Notes under the pieces: generated by a model | Seen by the model: the letters and a program-made list of their open reading frames with translations, nothing else | Told to the model about the DNA's origin: nothing | Databases searched by the model: none | NCBI GenBank assembly: GCA_021809365.1 | Contig: JAKBAC010000057.1 | Span: 1-18,240 of the forward strand | Length of the DNA stretch: 18,240 nucleotides | Source of the DNA: Planctomycetota bacterium | GTDB lineage: Bacteria; Planctomycetota; Phycisphaerae; WQYP01 | Direction: 5' to 3' | Position numbers and translations under genes: made by a program | In this document: positions 1-10,810 of the stretch, piece after piece | Layout of the letters: every line of letters begins with the position of its first letter | How positions within the stretch are numbered: position 1 is the stretch's first letter

Positions 1-635
1 TCGCAACTCTTGCCCTGAATTGGCTCAAGAATAAATGCCGCCGCATCTTTATTGGCCAACGCCTTTTCAAGTGAAACCAGATCATTAAATGGAACCGATT
101 CCGTATGCGGCAGCAAATCGCCGAAACCCTCCCGGAAAAATTCCGCCCCGTTGATCGCCAAGGAGCCGGTGGTCAGCCCATGAAACGCATGTTCGCAGTA
201 TATAATTTTCTGCCGACCGGTGGCGTGGCGCGAAAATTTAATGGCCGTCTCCACGGATTCCGTTCCGCTGTTGCAGAAGAACACGCGATTAAGACCGTCG
301 GGCGTATGGCGTACCAGTGCTTCCGCCGCCAGGCCGCTCAAGATGCTGCAATCCATGCGCACAAGATTGGGACTGTTGGCATCCAGAACCTGCCGTAGCA
401 CCTGCCGAACCTTGGGATGGTTTCGTCCCAGCATAAATACGCCCCAGCCGGTCAGCAGGTCAAGATATTTTGTGCCCGCGCCATCCCAGAGATAACATCC
501 CTCGCCGCGCGTGTAATTGCGGTCAAAACCGATGGTTTTGAGCATTTTGACAAAAGCTGGATTGATATGATCCTGGTGCAGGTCATATTGCGTTCCGCGA
601 TGTTGCTCTACCCAGGCGACGAAATCTTCATGCAT
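1..635 (-). CDS. Class III PLP-dependent aminotransferase, N-terminal part (3' end outside window)
   Basis: The reverse strand is open from an ATG at 635 to the window edge, giving 211 complete codons. The protein begins MHEDFVAWVEQHRG and contains CNSGTESVETAIKFSR, AFHGLTTGSL and FILEPIQG. These are the cofactor-binding and active-site blocks of class III (acetylornithine/putrescine/ornithine type) aminotransferases, which move an amino group between an amine and a 2-oxo acid using pyridoxal phosphate. The Schiff-base lysine lies in the missing C-terminal half, so catalytic competence cannot be checked and the substrate cannot be named. The start is supported by AAGGAA about 8 bp upstream and a TATAAT box on the same strand at 678-683. 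It has no close neighbour on its own strand: the next minus-strand gene upstream ends 320 bp away, so it is probably transcribed separately. Confidence 0.9.
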   Translation of the reverse strand, partial: MHEDFVAWVEQHRGTQYDLHQDHINPAFVKMLKTIGFDRNYTRGEGCYLWDGAGTKYLDLLTGWGVFMLGRNHPKVRQVLRQVLDANSPNLVRMDCSILSGLAAEALVRHTPDGLNRVFFCNSGTESVETAIKFSRHATGRQKIIYCEHAFHGLTTGSLAINGAEFFREGFGDLLPHTESVPFNDLVSLEKALANKDAAAFILEPIQGKSC

Positions 636-677
636 GGCACAATTCCTTAAAGTCGGTGCAAGCCGATCACGCATGGA

Positions 678-707
678 ATTATACGGTTGATGAAAAAAAA
701 TGGTATC
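678..707 (-). promoter_or_regulatory. Candidate promoter of the aminotransferase gene
   Basis: On the reverse strand a perfect TATAAT lies at 683-678, about 43 bp upstream of the start codon at 635, leaving a leader of roughly 36 nt. The region about 17 bp further upstream is a T-run without a good TTGACA match, so the -35 element is weak or absent. The call rests on the -10 box and its position. Confidence 0.45.
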
Positions 708-803
708 GGAGTTTTTGAATGCTCGCGAATTCCATTGATGGCCAATGCGGGCGGCGGTTCGGCCTCAACCCAGCTCACGGGCGCAGCAATAAATCCGGAC
801 CAT

Positions 804-908
804 GGGGCATCAACCCACCCCGCGAGCCACTGGGTTTATCCCTGTGGACCTCAGAACATCCGTGAACAGGTGGCTTTTCACCCACGGTACGGATTTAATG
901 TCCGTGCC
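804..908. repeat. Chain of four small stem-loops in the aminotransferase/M48 intergenic gap
   Basis: The 320-bp gap 636-955 has no convincing gene but is rich in inverted repeats. They are GGGG 804-807 with CCCC 818-821; CCAC-T-GGG 827-834 with CCC-T-GTGG 840-847 around TTTAT; CCGTG 860-864 plus GGTG 869-872 pairing with CACC 880-883 and CACGG 883-887 (one shared base, so not all pairs form at once); and GGTACGGA 886-893 with TCCGTGCC 901-908 around TTTAATG, including one G-T pair. No T-run follows, so this is not a classical terminator. The array lies just 3' of the M48 gene and could protect or end its transcript, or be an intergenic palindromic repeat. Confidence 0.4.
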
Positions 909-955
909 CCCGCCAACGCGCGTACCAAACCCTCCAATCCATTGGGTTCTCGCAT

Positions 956-2467
956 CTACCCTCTGGCGGCCCAGAATGTCAACGCGGCACCGGCCACAGC
1001 GGCAATCACGATGCCAATGCGCATCGCGTTGATGCGGCGGTTGAACCGCAATTGTAAGTACTGAGATTCCGCCATGGCCGCCAGAAGATTAACCCGATCC
1101 CGCATGCTTGGATGCATCCATCCGGCCCGGTCGCGCGGGCGGTTGGCCATGCCCACAAGCGTGCTTAAACTTTCGGAAAAGATGCGCGCGCCGGCCTGGG
1201 CGGGGGTTTCGGGGGTGGGGTCATCAGGATTAACCAAAGTGACAGTTTGCCTGTGGCCATCCATTGTGGATGCGGGATATGCCGCGGCACCCTCCATCAA
1301 CGGCGTCGTCGTAGCAGCGACCACCGTGGCGATATGCCGGGCCGCAAACCAATCTGCCTGATGTTCGCACATTCGGCTCACCCGGGAAAATCCGAAGATT
1401 ACCAGAACGCCCACGATTGAAAAATTCACCAGCATCACGGTGTTGTCGCTTAATGACCAAACATTACCGGCCCAGAGGGAGATCCCCGTGCCCAGCAAAT
1501 CGGCGGCGAGAAATGTCAGAAGATACCACCAGATATGCCGATGATGTCCATGGCCCACCTCATGCGCAAAAACCGCCTCAACCTGCCGCGGTTCCAACCG
1601 CTCCAGCAGAAGATCCGTGAGCAGAAAATAGCGAGTCCATGCCAGCAGTCCCAATACCGCGGCATTGGGAATACGATAGTAGGTATGCCACACACGTATA
1701 TCGATGAATCCAACCTTGTTGCAACGGGCCAGGCTTTCCAAACGGGTTCGCAGCGGCCCTCCCGGCAGCGGCGTGGTGCGCCAATAGTGCACGATGATCG
1801 TGGGTAATACCAGCAGCAGAACCAGCACTGGTAGAACGGAGGCAATGGCGGACCAATAGCCCAGATTCCATTCATTCATCAAAGCGGTCAGTGGAATGGT
1901 CAGCAGATCAACCGCCAGCAGCACCAGCAGTAAGGATAAGCCGTGGCGAAACTGCATATTGACATATTGGAATCGCGATGGCAACGGATGTGTTGGAAAG
2001 CCAGTGGAAGGCTCTTCATCACCTTGCGTCGCAAGGGTCTGGCGATGAATCTGTATTTCCAATGGATATTCCAGCCACCATATTGCCAGCCACGTCATCA
2101 CCGGGGCCGCCAACCAGATGGTGGAGGACAGAAGGGGAATTCTTCCAAGATTCCAGTGAAATTTCACCAGCCATCCAAAGCCGAAGAGCCACAAATCCGC
2201 CGCCAGCAGCATGGTATTCATCGCCATCAACTGTCGAACGGTTTTTGGAATCGCCATGTTCATATCAGTGGGAGACAGCAAGCCGGATTGCAAATCCCGG
2301 CTCATGCGATGGAAACGCCGCTTGGCCCGGAAAAGTAGTGCACAGTGCCCCAAGACAACCAGCACAATCACCATTGACGCGGAAAAGGCGACCGGCGGCC
2401 TCTGAGGGGCACTACTGAATGCCGCGACAATCAAAAGGAGAATAATAACCTGCAGGGGCGCAATCAT
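956..2467 (-). CDS. Membrane-bound M48-family zinc metallopeptidase
   Basis: This 503-residue protein has the M48 (Ste24/HtpX-like) zinc site: HEVGH at residues 302-306 for two histidine ligands and the catalytic glutamate, and E368 in CEHQAD as the likely third ligand. Several hydrophobic segments precede the catalytic domain (about 5-20, 31-45, 85-100, 117-131, 178-196 and 205-226) and two follow HEVGH (about 311-330 and 345-360), so it is an integral membrane protease. Family members cleave or quality-control membrane proteins, but the substrate here is unknown. The order of TM segments, the HExxH and the downstream ExxxD fits the family, although the long N-terminal membrane part exceeds HtpX (about 290 residues). 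The ATG at 2467 lacks a clear Shine-Dalgarno sequence, so the start could lie elsewhere. It is transcribed divergently from the MFS gene. Confidence 0.88.
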   Translation of the reverse strand: MIAPLQVIILLLIVAAFSSAPQRPPVAFSASMVIVLVVLGHCALLFRAKRRFHRMSRDLQSGLLSPTDMNMAIPKTVRQLMAMNTMLLAADLWLFGFGWLVKFHWNLGRIPLLSSTIWLAAPVMTWLAIWWLEYPLEIQIHRQTLATQGDEEPSTGFPTHPLPSRFQYVNMQFRHGLSLLLVLLAVDLLTIPLTALMNEWNLGYWSAIASVLPVLVLLLVLPTIIVHYWRTTPLPGGPLRTRLESLARCNKVGFIDIRVWHTYYRIPNAAVLGLLAWTRYFLLTDLLLERLEPRQVEAVFAHEVGHGHHRHIWWYLLTFLAADLLGTGISLWAGNVWSLSDNTVMLVNFSIVGVLVIFGFSRVSRMCEHQADWFAARHIATVVAATTTPLMEGAAAYPASTMDGHRQTVTLVNPDDPTPETPAQAGARIFSESLSTLVGMANRPRDRAGWMHPSMRDRVNLLAAMAESQYLQLRFNRRINAMRIGIVIAAVAGAALTFWAARG

Positions 2468-2531
2468 GTATGTATATTACACCCGTGCGCGGGACATCGC
2501 ACCGGCACAATGAAAATTTGCCATCAAAAGA

Positions 2532-2560
2532 TTGCCGGGGTGGCCCCGGCAAACTATACT
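2532..2560 (+). promoter_or_regulatory. Sigma70-like promoter overlapped by a perfect inverted repeat, upstream of the MFS gene
   Basis: TTGCCG at 2532-2537 and TATACT at 2555-2560 are separated by exactly 17 bp, a good housekeeping promoter match pointing at the transporter gene. The -35 box and most of the spacer form a perfect 9-bp inverted repeat: TTGCCGGGG 2532-2540 and CCCCGGCAA 2544-2552, with TGG between. A protein bound there would block RNA polymerase, so a repressor operator is plausible. Because the flanking genes diverge, the repeat is unlikely to be a terminator. Expected transcription start is near 2567. Confidence 0.55.
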
Positions 2561-2591
2561 CATCGCGGTAATTGATCGGATACTTGATGCG

Positions 2592-2615
2592 GTCTTGCAT
2601 CATGTGATGCCAGAC
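2592..2615. promoter_or_regulatory. 24-bp imperfect palindrome, candidate operator in the MFS leader
   Basis: GTCT-T-GCATCA at 2592-2602 mirrors TGATGC-C-AGAC at 2605-2615 around a central TG. Ten of eleven pairs match; the only mismatch is T2596/C2611. It lies about 25-48 bp downstream of the predicted transcription start and 33 bp before the start codon. Size and symmetry suit a dimeric regulator such as a GntR- or LacI-type protein. No regulator gene is in the window. Confidence 0.5.
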
Positions 2616-2648
2616 GTGATATTCCTGTATGGATGAAAGGAAAGGCGG

Positions 2649-3950
2649 ATGGATACCACAATCAGTTCGGACGAAAAAGTAATTGCACATCAGCGATGGG
2701 TGCGGATTATCCCCCTTGCGGTGGTGATGTATATATTGGCATTCATCGATCGCATCAACGTGGCAATGATTTTACCCTACGTGAATAAGAGTTTTGGCCT
2801 CACGGCGGGCGCAATTGGCTTTGCGGCGGGCATTTTTTTTGTTGGTTATATGATGTTGCCGATACCTGGCGGCCTATTAGCCAGCCGATGGAGTCCCAAG
2901 AAAATAGTGGCCATACTTATGGTGCTGTGGGCCATTCCCGCCATGGCGACCGGACTGGTGCAGAATCTTACACAGTTGTACGTTGCTCGGTTTGTTCTAG
3001 GTTTTTTTGCCGGTGGTGTATGGCCTACGGTTTTGGTATTGTTGACCGCATGGTTTCCGCAAAAGGAAAGGGCGCGAGCCAACGCTCTTTGGATGACGTG
3101 CCTACCACTGTCGGCAATTATCATGACACCATTGACCGGATGGATGCTGACGGTCATGACATGGCGATGGGTCTTCATTATTCAGGGGGCTCCACCGCTG
3201 CTTTGGGTGGTGATATGGTGGCTACTGATAGCCGATCGCCCATCCGAGGCTTCTTGGATATCCAAGGAGGAACGAAATTATATCGAGAAACATTTGGCCG
3301 CGGATGCGGCAAAGACTCCGCCTTCGTTGGGATATTGGGCGGCAATTACTGAACCCAAGGTACTCTGGTTGCTGATGGCCTATTTTTTCTGGATGGCGGG
3401 CTTCTATGGGTTCACGATGTGGGCACCGAGCGTTGTGAAAAGTTTTTCGGGAAGCGGCCAGTCTGAGTTAGTGGGCTGGCTAAGTGCCATTCCATTCGTG
3501 TTTGCGCTGGTTGCGATGGTCGTCAATTCCACATGGTCGGATCGGCGAATGAAACGGCAGATGCATGTGGCTATTCCATTGATTCTTGGTGCTATGGGAC
3601 TTGTCGGCGGGCAATTTGTGGGGCATTGGCCACTGATGCAAATGATATGTCTGCTGGTGGCGGCAATCGGTGTTTATAGCCCTTTTGGTCCCTTCTGGAC
3701 TGTACCGAGTACGTTGTTGCATAAGGATGTGGCGGGGGCCGCAATGGGCATAATAAATTTGGGAAATTTAGGTGGCTTTCTGGGACCTTACGTTGTGGGC
3801 TACATTCGCGGCCGCACCCATAGCGGTTTCGCGGGCTTTCTGGTGCTAAGCGCTTTTCTGATAATATCGGCAGTGATACTGATATTCCTTGGAAGTGATA
3901 AAAAGCACGCGGACTTGGCCGAAGCAGGGGCAGACACCATCATTGAGTGA
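2649..3950 (+). CDS. MFS transporter, anion:cation symporter (ACS) family
   Basis: This 433-residue protein has about twelve hydrophobic segments. The first-helix signature FIDRINVAMILPYV (about residues 33-46), the ASRWSPKK loop between helices 2 and 3, and ARFVLGFFAGGVWPTVLVLL are typical of the ACS family (ExuT, TtuB, phthalate and galactonate permeases). These import organic anions with protons. The substrate cannot be read from sequence, but the downstream glycerate 2-kinase suggests a sugar acid, tartrate or glycerate. GAAAGGAAAGG just upstream of the ATG is a strong ribosome binding site. The length is normal for the family. Expression is probably controlled by the palindrome-overlapped promoter and the second palindrome upstream. 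Confident in family, inferred in substrate. Confidence 0.9.
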   Translation: MDTTISSDEKVIAHQRWVRIIPLAVVMYILAFIDRINVAMILPYVNKSFGLTAGAIGFAAGIFFVGYMMLPIPGGLLASRWSPKKIVAILMVLWAIPAMATGLVQNLTQLYVARFVLGFFAGGVWPTVLVLLTAWFPQKERARANALWMTCLPLSAIIMTPLTGWMLTVMTWRWVFIIQGAPPLLWVVIWWLLIADRPSEASWISKEERNYIEKHLAADAAKTPPSLGYWAAITEPKVLWLLMAYFFWMAGFYGFTMWAPSVVKSFSGSGQSELVGWLSAIPFVFALVAMVVNSTWSDRRMKRQMHVAIPLILGAMGLVGGQFVGHWPLMQMICLLVAAIGVYSPFGPFWTVPSTLLHKDVAGAAMGIINLGNLGGFLGPYVVGYIRGRTHSGFAGFLVLSAFLIISAVILIFLGSDKKHADLAEAGADTIIE

Positions 3951-4001
3951 AAATGTACAGACAGGTAAACGGGAATCTCGCTTGCGGATGAAATTGCGAT
4001 G

Positions 4002-4057
4002 CGTTCCAGGCTTGTGAATCGCGCTGCTCGAGTAGGATATCGCGGCGATTTGGAACG
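4002..4057 (+). other. Predicted stem-loop between the transporter and glycerate kinase genes
   Basis: In the 159-bp gap, CGTTCCA 4002-4008 pairs with TGGAACG 4051-4057, and AATCGC 4017-4022 pairs with GCGATT 4045-4050. The two 3' arms are contiguous, giving a 13-bp helix with an 8-nt bulge on the 5' side. The loop contains CTGCTC/GAGTAG, itself nearly palindromic. It could be an intercistronic processing or stability element. No T-run follows, so termination is not indicated. Confidence 0.35.
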
Positions 4058-4109
4058 TCGGAACAAACAATCGGACTAACTGCGGATTGCGCGTGAAGGA
4101 TTCATTCAA

Positions 4110-5399
4110 ATGGCCAACCAAAATATGACGCGTGCGGTTTGGAGTCCGGCGCATGCGCGGTCCGCTTTGCATGCCATGTTTATGGCCGCGGTGCAGAGCG
4201 CCGATCCGTGTCGCGTACTGGCATCACATTTGCCGTCCCGCCCCGCCGGGCGTTGTGTGGTGGTGGGTTGTGGAAAATCCGCGGCGATTATGGCTGCGGC
4301 GGTGGAAGAGGCGTGGCCGGAGGTGGCGTTATCCGGCTTGGTTGTAACACGCTATGGTCATGCGGTCCCAACGCGGCGCATTGCCGTTATGGAGTCCGCT
4401 CATCCAGTCCCAGATGCCAATGGTGAGTTGGCTGCAAAACGCATACTGCAGTTGGTGCATGGTCTGGACCCGCAGGATACAATATTGGTGTTGATCTCGG
4501 GAGGTGGTTCAGCGCTAATGTCACTGCCGGGGCCGGGGTTGACCCTCGCGGATAAGCAGGAGATCAATCGAGCCTTGTTGTTGTCAGGCGCGACCATCCA
4601 TGAGATCAATGCCGTACGGAAGCATTTTTCATCCATAAAGGGGGGACGCCTCGCCCAAGCCGCCGCGCCCGCTCATGTTGTGACGCTGGCCATCAGTGAT
4701 GTGCCCGGTGATGATCCCGCTGTGATTGCCAGTGGTCCGACATTCCCGGATTCCAGCACTCTTGCGGACGTTCGCGCGATCCTGAGACATTATCAGATTC
4801 CACTTTCATCCGCGGTGGAAACCTATCTGCAACATGCTTTGGAAACGCCGAAACCGGGCGAATTCGCGACGGATTATCGCCTGATCGCCACACCAATGAT
4901 GGCGGTAAAGGCTGCCGCAACAATGGCTGCAACATTTGGACTTCATCCGATCGTGCTCGGTGAATTGGAAGGAGAAAGCCGCGACCTTGGTATTGTTTTG
5001 GCAGGCATCGTGCGCAGCGTGAGAAATCATGGACTGCCGGTCTCACCGCCGACGGTTCTTTTATCCGGTGGCGAGACCACTGTCACCCTTGGTCAAAATG
5101 GCGGTGGCAAAGGGGGGCGGAATATGGAATGTGTGCTAAGTCTCGCGGTAGCCTTGCAGGGACTGCCGGATACATGGGCGCTGGCCGGAGATACAGATGG
5201 AATAGATGGTTTTGGTGATGCGGCTGGAGCGTATATGGATTCCACGACATTGGCTCGCGCCCGATCATTGGGATTCGATCCGATGGCGGTTTTGCGCCGG
5301 CATGACAGCTTTACGATGTTTGATGCGCTCGGTGATCTCATCCGTACCGGACCAACCTTGACTAATGTCAACGCGCTACGGGCAGTTATCATCGGATGA
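4110..5399 (+). CDS. gckA: Glycerate 2-kinase (MOFRL/DUF4147 family)
   Basis: This 429-residue protein fits the GckA/TtuD/GLYCTK type of glycerate kinase, which phosphorylates D-glycerate with ATP to 2-phosphoglycerate and so feeds lower glycolysis. Visible blocks are VVGCGKSAAIMA with the family lysine K56, LISGGGSALMSLPGPG (about 129-144), NAVRKHFSSIKGGRLA, AISDVPGDDPAVIASGPT, LSGGETTV, and the C-terminal MOFRL region GGRNMECVLSLA followed by AGDTDGIDGFGDAAGA. The length matches the family. The start is supported by GAAGGA about 9 bp before the ATG. It follows an ACS-family transporter, as ttuD lies near ttuB in tartrate-use operons. The name ttuD has also been used for hydroxypyruvate reductase, an older annotation of this family. 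Confidence 0.92.
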   Translation: MANQNMTRAVWSPAHARSALHAMFMAAVQSADPCRVLASHLPSRPAGRCVVVGCGKSAAIMAAAVEEAWPEVALSGLVVTRYGHAVPTRRIAVMESAHPVPDANGELAAKRILQLVHGLDPQDTILVLISGGGSALMSLPGPGLTLADKQEINRALLLSGATIHEINAVRKHFSSIKGGRLAQAAAPAHVVTLAISDVPGDDPAVIASGPTFPDSSTLADVRAILRHYQIPLSSAVETYLQHALETPKPGEFATDYRLIATPMMAVKAAATMAATFGLHPIVLGELEGESRDLGIVLAGIVRSVRNHGLPVSPPTVLLSGGETTVTLGQNGGGKGGRNMECVLSLAVALQGLPDTWALAGDTDGIDGFGDAAGAYMDSTTLARARSLGFDPMAVLRRHDSFTMFDALGDLIRTGPTLTNVNALRAVIIG

Positions 5400-5650
5400 A
5401 AACAACTGTGAATCATTTGCTATTAAAGATTTTCCTCATTCCTCTACCGACGATAACTCCAGTCGAACCGAAGCCAACCTCGGTAGGCGGGAAAGATGCG
5501 TCAATTCCAGCACGATGATCCGCTGCCGGCGCATGAAGTGAACTCCGGCGAGCATGAACAGCCCCATTCTTCAATTGAGACACATCCTTCCAACTCATCC
5601 TCGTCATAGATCGACAACACTGCCCCAGTGAGCTAATTTTATTACCTGGA
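5400..5650. other. Gene-poor stretch before dnaE
   Basis: From the glycerate kinase stop to the dnaE promoter I see no convincing gene. Short overlapping frames exist on both strands (for example a 37-codon frame at 5496-5609 on plus and 39- and 64-codon frames on minus), but none has a recognisable domain. An inverted repeat, CTACCGA 5444-5450 and TCGGTAG 5480-5486, has a 29-nt loop and no T-run. No clear terminator for the upstream gene is visible. Confidence 0.5.
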
Positions 5651-5653
5651 TTT

Positions 5654-5680
5654 TTGCAACGGCGGTGCCCGGAGTATAAT
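5654..5680 (+). promoter_or_regulatory. Candidate dnaE promoter
   Basis: A perfect TATAAT lies at 5675-5680. TTGCAA at 5654-5659 gives a short 15-bp spacer; taking TTTGCA at 5653 as the -35 gives 16 bp. The predicted transcription start near 5687 leaves a leader of about 30 nt before the GGAGG ribosome binding site. This position also argues against a dnaE start upstream of 5717, since the longer reading frame would begin inside the -35 box. Confidence 0.55.
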
Positions 5681-5703
5681 TACTTTCAACTTACATCTTG
5701 CAC

Positions 5704-5708
5704 GGAGG
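5704..5708 (+). promoter_or_regulatory. dnaE: Ribosome binding site fixing the dnaE start
   Basis: GGAGG sits 8 bp before the ATG at 5717. The frame is open further upstream to a TTG at 5654, but that codon has no Shine-Dalgarno sequence and lies within the promoter, so 5717 is chosen. Confidence 0.8.
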
Positions 5709-5716
5709 CGTACCGC

Positions 5717-9349
<3,633 letters not shown>

Positions 9350-9369
9350 TTTCCCGGCTTGGCGGCATA

Positions 9370-10797
9370 ATGCCCGACATGGAATTTCCTTTGTGGCTGA
9401 TGGCAACATTTCTTTTTCTGCTGGGATGCTCTGTAGGCAGCTTTCTGAACGTGGTAATCTGGCGTTTACCGGCGCGGGGTACGCTCGTGGAGTTTAAGAA
9501 TAAAACGGCACCGCTGACTCTGAGCTGGCCTCCATCGCATTGCCCAAACTGCAATGATGCCATTGCGTGGTATCGCAATGTGCCGGTACTGGGCTGGCTG
9601 ATGCTGCGCGGAAAATGTCGCTCTTGCCAGGCCGCCATATCCGCCCGCTATCCGCTGGTGGAGTTGGGCACGGGGCTGATATTTCTTGCGCTTTACCTCG
9701 GCTTTTTCCGTGCTCAATGGAATCCGGATGCCACTGCAACTATTTTCGGTGGGGCATTGCCCATGGTTTTGTATCTCATCTTTGTTTCCGGTCTGTTGGC
9801 GGCCTCAGCCATTGACGCGGATTTCTTCATTATTCCGCTGAGTATCCCCTATCTGATCATGGCCGCGGCTGTGGCGTCATGCGTCTTTGGCGCACCGAAG
9901 ATGTTGCCGGCGGTGGTGCCTTCATCAGTCTGGGGAAAAATGGCTCTCGGCGGCACGGTCGGTCTGCTGCTGTCCAATGTGCTTCTGCACTTGAAAATTC
10001 TGCCACGCAGTTTTGCGATGGCGGACGAGCATGGAGGGGCATTCGATGAAGCTCCCATGCCGTTAATTCCACCGCCCACATTGAAGAAATCCTGGCCGCA
10101 GATATTAGCGGGCGGTATTATCACCTTGGTGATTGTGTCCGCATGGGTCTGGCTGTCGGCAGGCGCGGCAGCGTTAATCACCCTGGCGGGCGGGATGCTG
10201 ACTTTTCTCATCGGTGTGTTGCCGCGATCTATGGACGTGCCGGACGAATTCCAGCAGGTTGTGGAGGAGTCCGCTGATGTCAATGCCCGCTGGGAGATGG
10301 GAAAGGAAATTCTATTTTTGATTCCGCCAATCTGTTTGGCGGTTCTGGCGGCATGTATTCCTCTGCCGCTGCCCGCGGCACCCTGGCTGGCGCGATTGTC
10401 CGGAATTCTTCTGGGCTTGCTGGTTGGTGGAGGATCGATCTGGGTGACGCGAATTCTCGGTACGCTGCTGATGGGGCGCATTGCCATGGGGGCCGCGGAT
10501 GCGCCACTGCTGGCGGCCATCGGTGCGGTGGTCGGTGCGCCGGCTGTGGCGGTGGTGTTTTTTCTGGCACCGATACTGGGACTTGTCTGGGCGGTGGTGC
10601 TGAAAATCCAGGGAAAGCCCAATGTCATGCCCTACGGCCCATGGTTAAGCATGGCGGCTATATTGACGCTGTTCGTCGGGAATCCAATTGTTAATTGGTA
10701 TGCCGGCCAACTATTTCCCACAGCGCCACCGAGCCAATCCACGATGATCTGGCCGGGAGAATCTGTTCATTCGGGTGGCAGTGGCAGCGCGAAATAG
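9370..10797 (+). CDS. Type IV prepilin peptidase (A24 aspartic protease), oversized
   Basis: The N-terminus GCSVGSFLNVVIWRLP and the two zinc-type cysteine pairs CPNC (58-61) and CRSC (83-86) are the PilD/GspO signature. The enzyme cuts type IV pilin-like leaders and methylates the new N-terminus at the inner membrane. Likely catalytic aspartates are D149 (SAIDADFFIIP) and D377 (MGAADAPLLAAIGAVVG), the latter in a GAAD variant of the usual GxGD. They are about 228 residues apart instead of roughly 60, because about 160 residues with several extra hydrophobic stretches (near 186-208, 246-288 and 313-333) are inserted. Total length is 475 against about 230-290 usually. It starts 20 bp after dnaE; M4 at 9379 is an alternative start. 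No pilin genes are in the window. Confidence 0.85.
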   Translation: MPDMEFPLWLMATFLFLLGCSVGSFLNVVIWRLPARGTLVEFKNKTAPLTLSWPPSHCPNCNDAIAWYRNVPVLGWLMLRGKCRSCQAAISARYPLVELGTGLIFLALYLGFFRAQWNPDATATIFGGALPMVLYLIFVSGLLAASAIDADFFIIPLSIPYLIMAAAVASCVFGAPKMLPAVVPSSVWGKMALGGTVGLLLSNVLLHLKILPRSFAMADEHGGAFDEAPMPLIPPPTLKKSWPQILAGGIITLVIVSAWVWLSAGAAALITLAGGMLTFLIGVLPRSMDVPDEFQQVVEESADVNARWEMGKEILFLIPPICLAVLAACIPLPLPAAPWLARLSGILLGLLVGGGSIWVTRILGTLLMGRIAMGAADAPLLAAIGAVVGAPAVAVVFFLAPILGLVWAVVLKIQGKPNVMPYGPWLSMAAILTLFVGNPIVNWYAGQLFPTAPPSQSTMIWPGESVHSGGSGSAK

Positions 10798-10810
10798 TCA
10801 TAATGGTGAA

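Noticed and set aside
687..1064. Plus-strand reading frame of 125 codons across the M48 gene end
   Set aside because: It is antisense to the M48 C-terminus and the hairpin region, has proline- and alanine-rich low-information sequence, no ribosome binding site and no recognisable domain.
5413..5609. Overlapping short frames (37 codons plus at 5496; 39 and 64 codons minus) before dnaE
   Set aside because: They overlap one another on both strands, none shows a domain, and the sequence composition is unremarkable. At most a decayed remnant.
5654..5716. Longer dnaE beginning at the TTG at 5654
   Set aside because: It would start within the -35 box, lacks a ribosome binding site and adds residues absent from DnaE; the ATG at 5717 has GGAGG 8 bp upstream.
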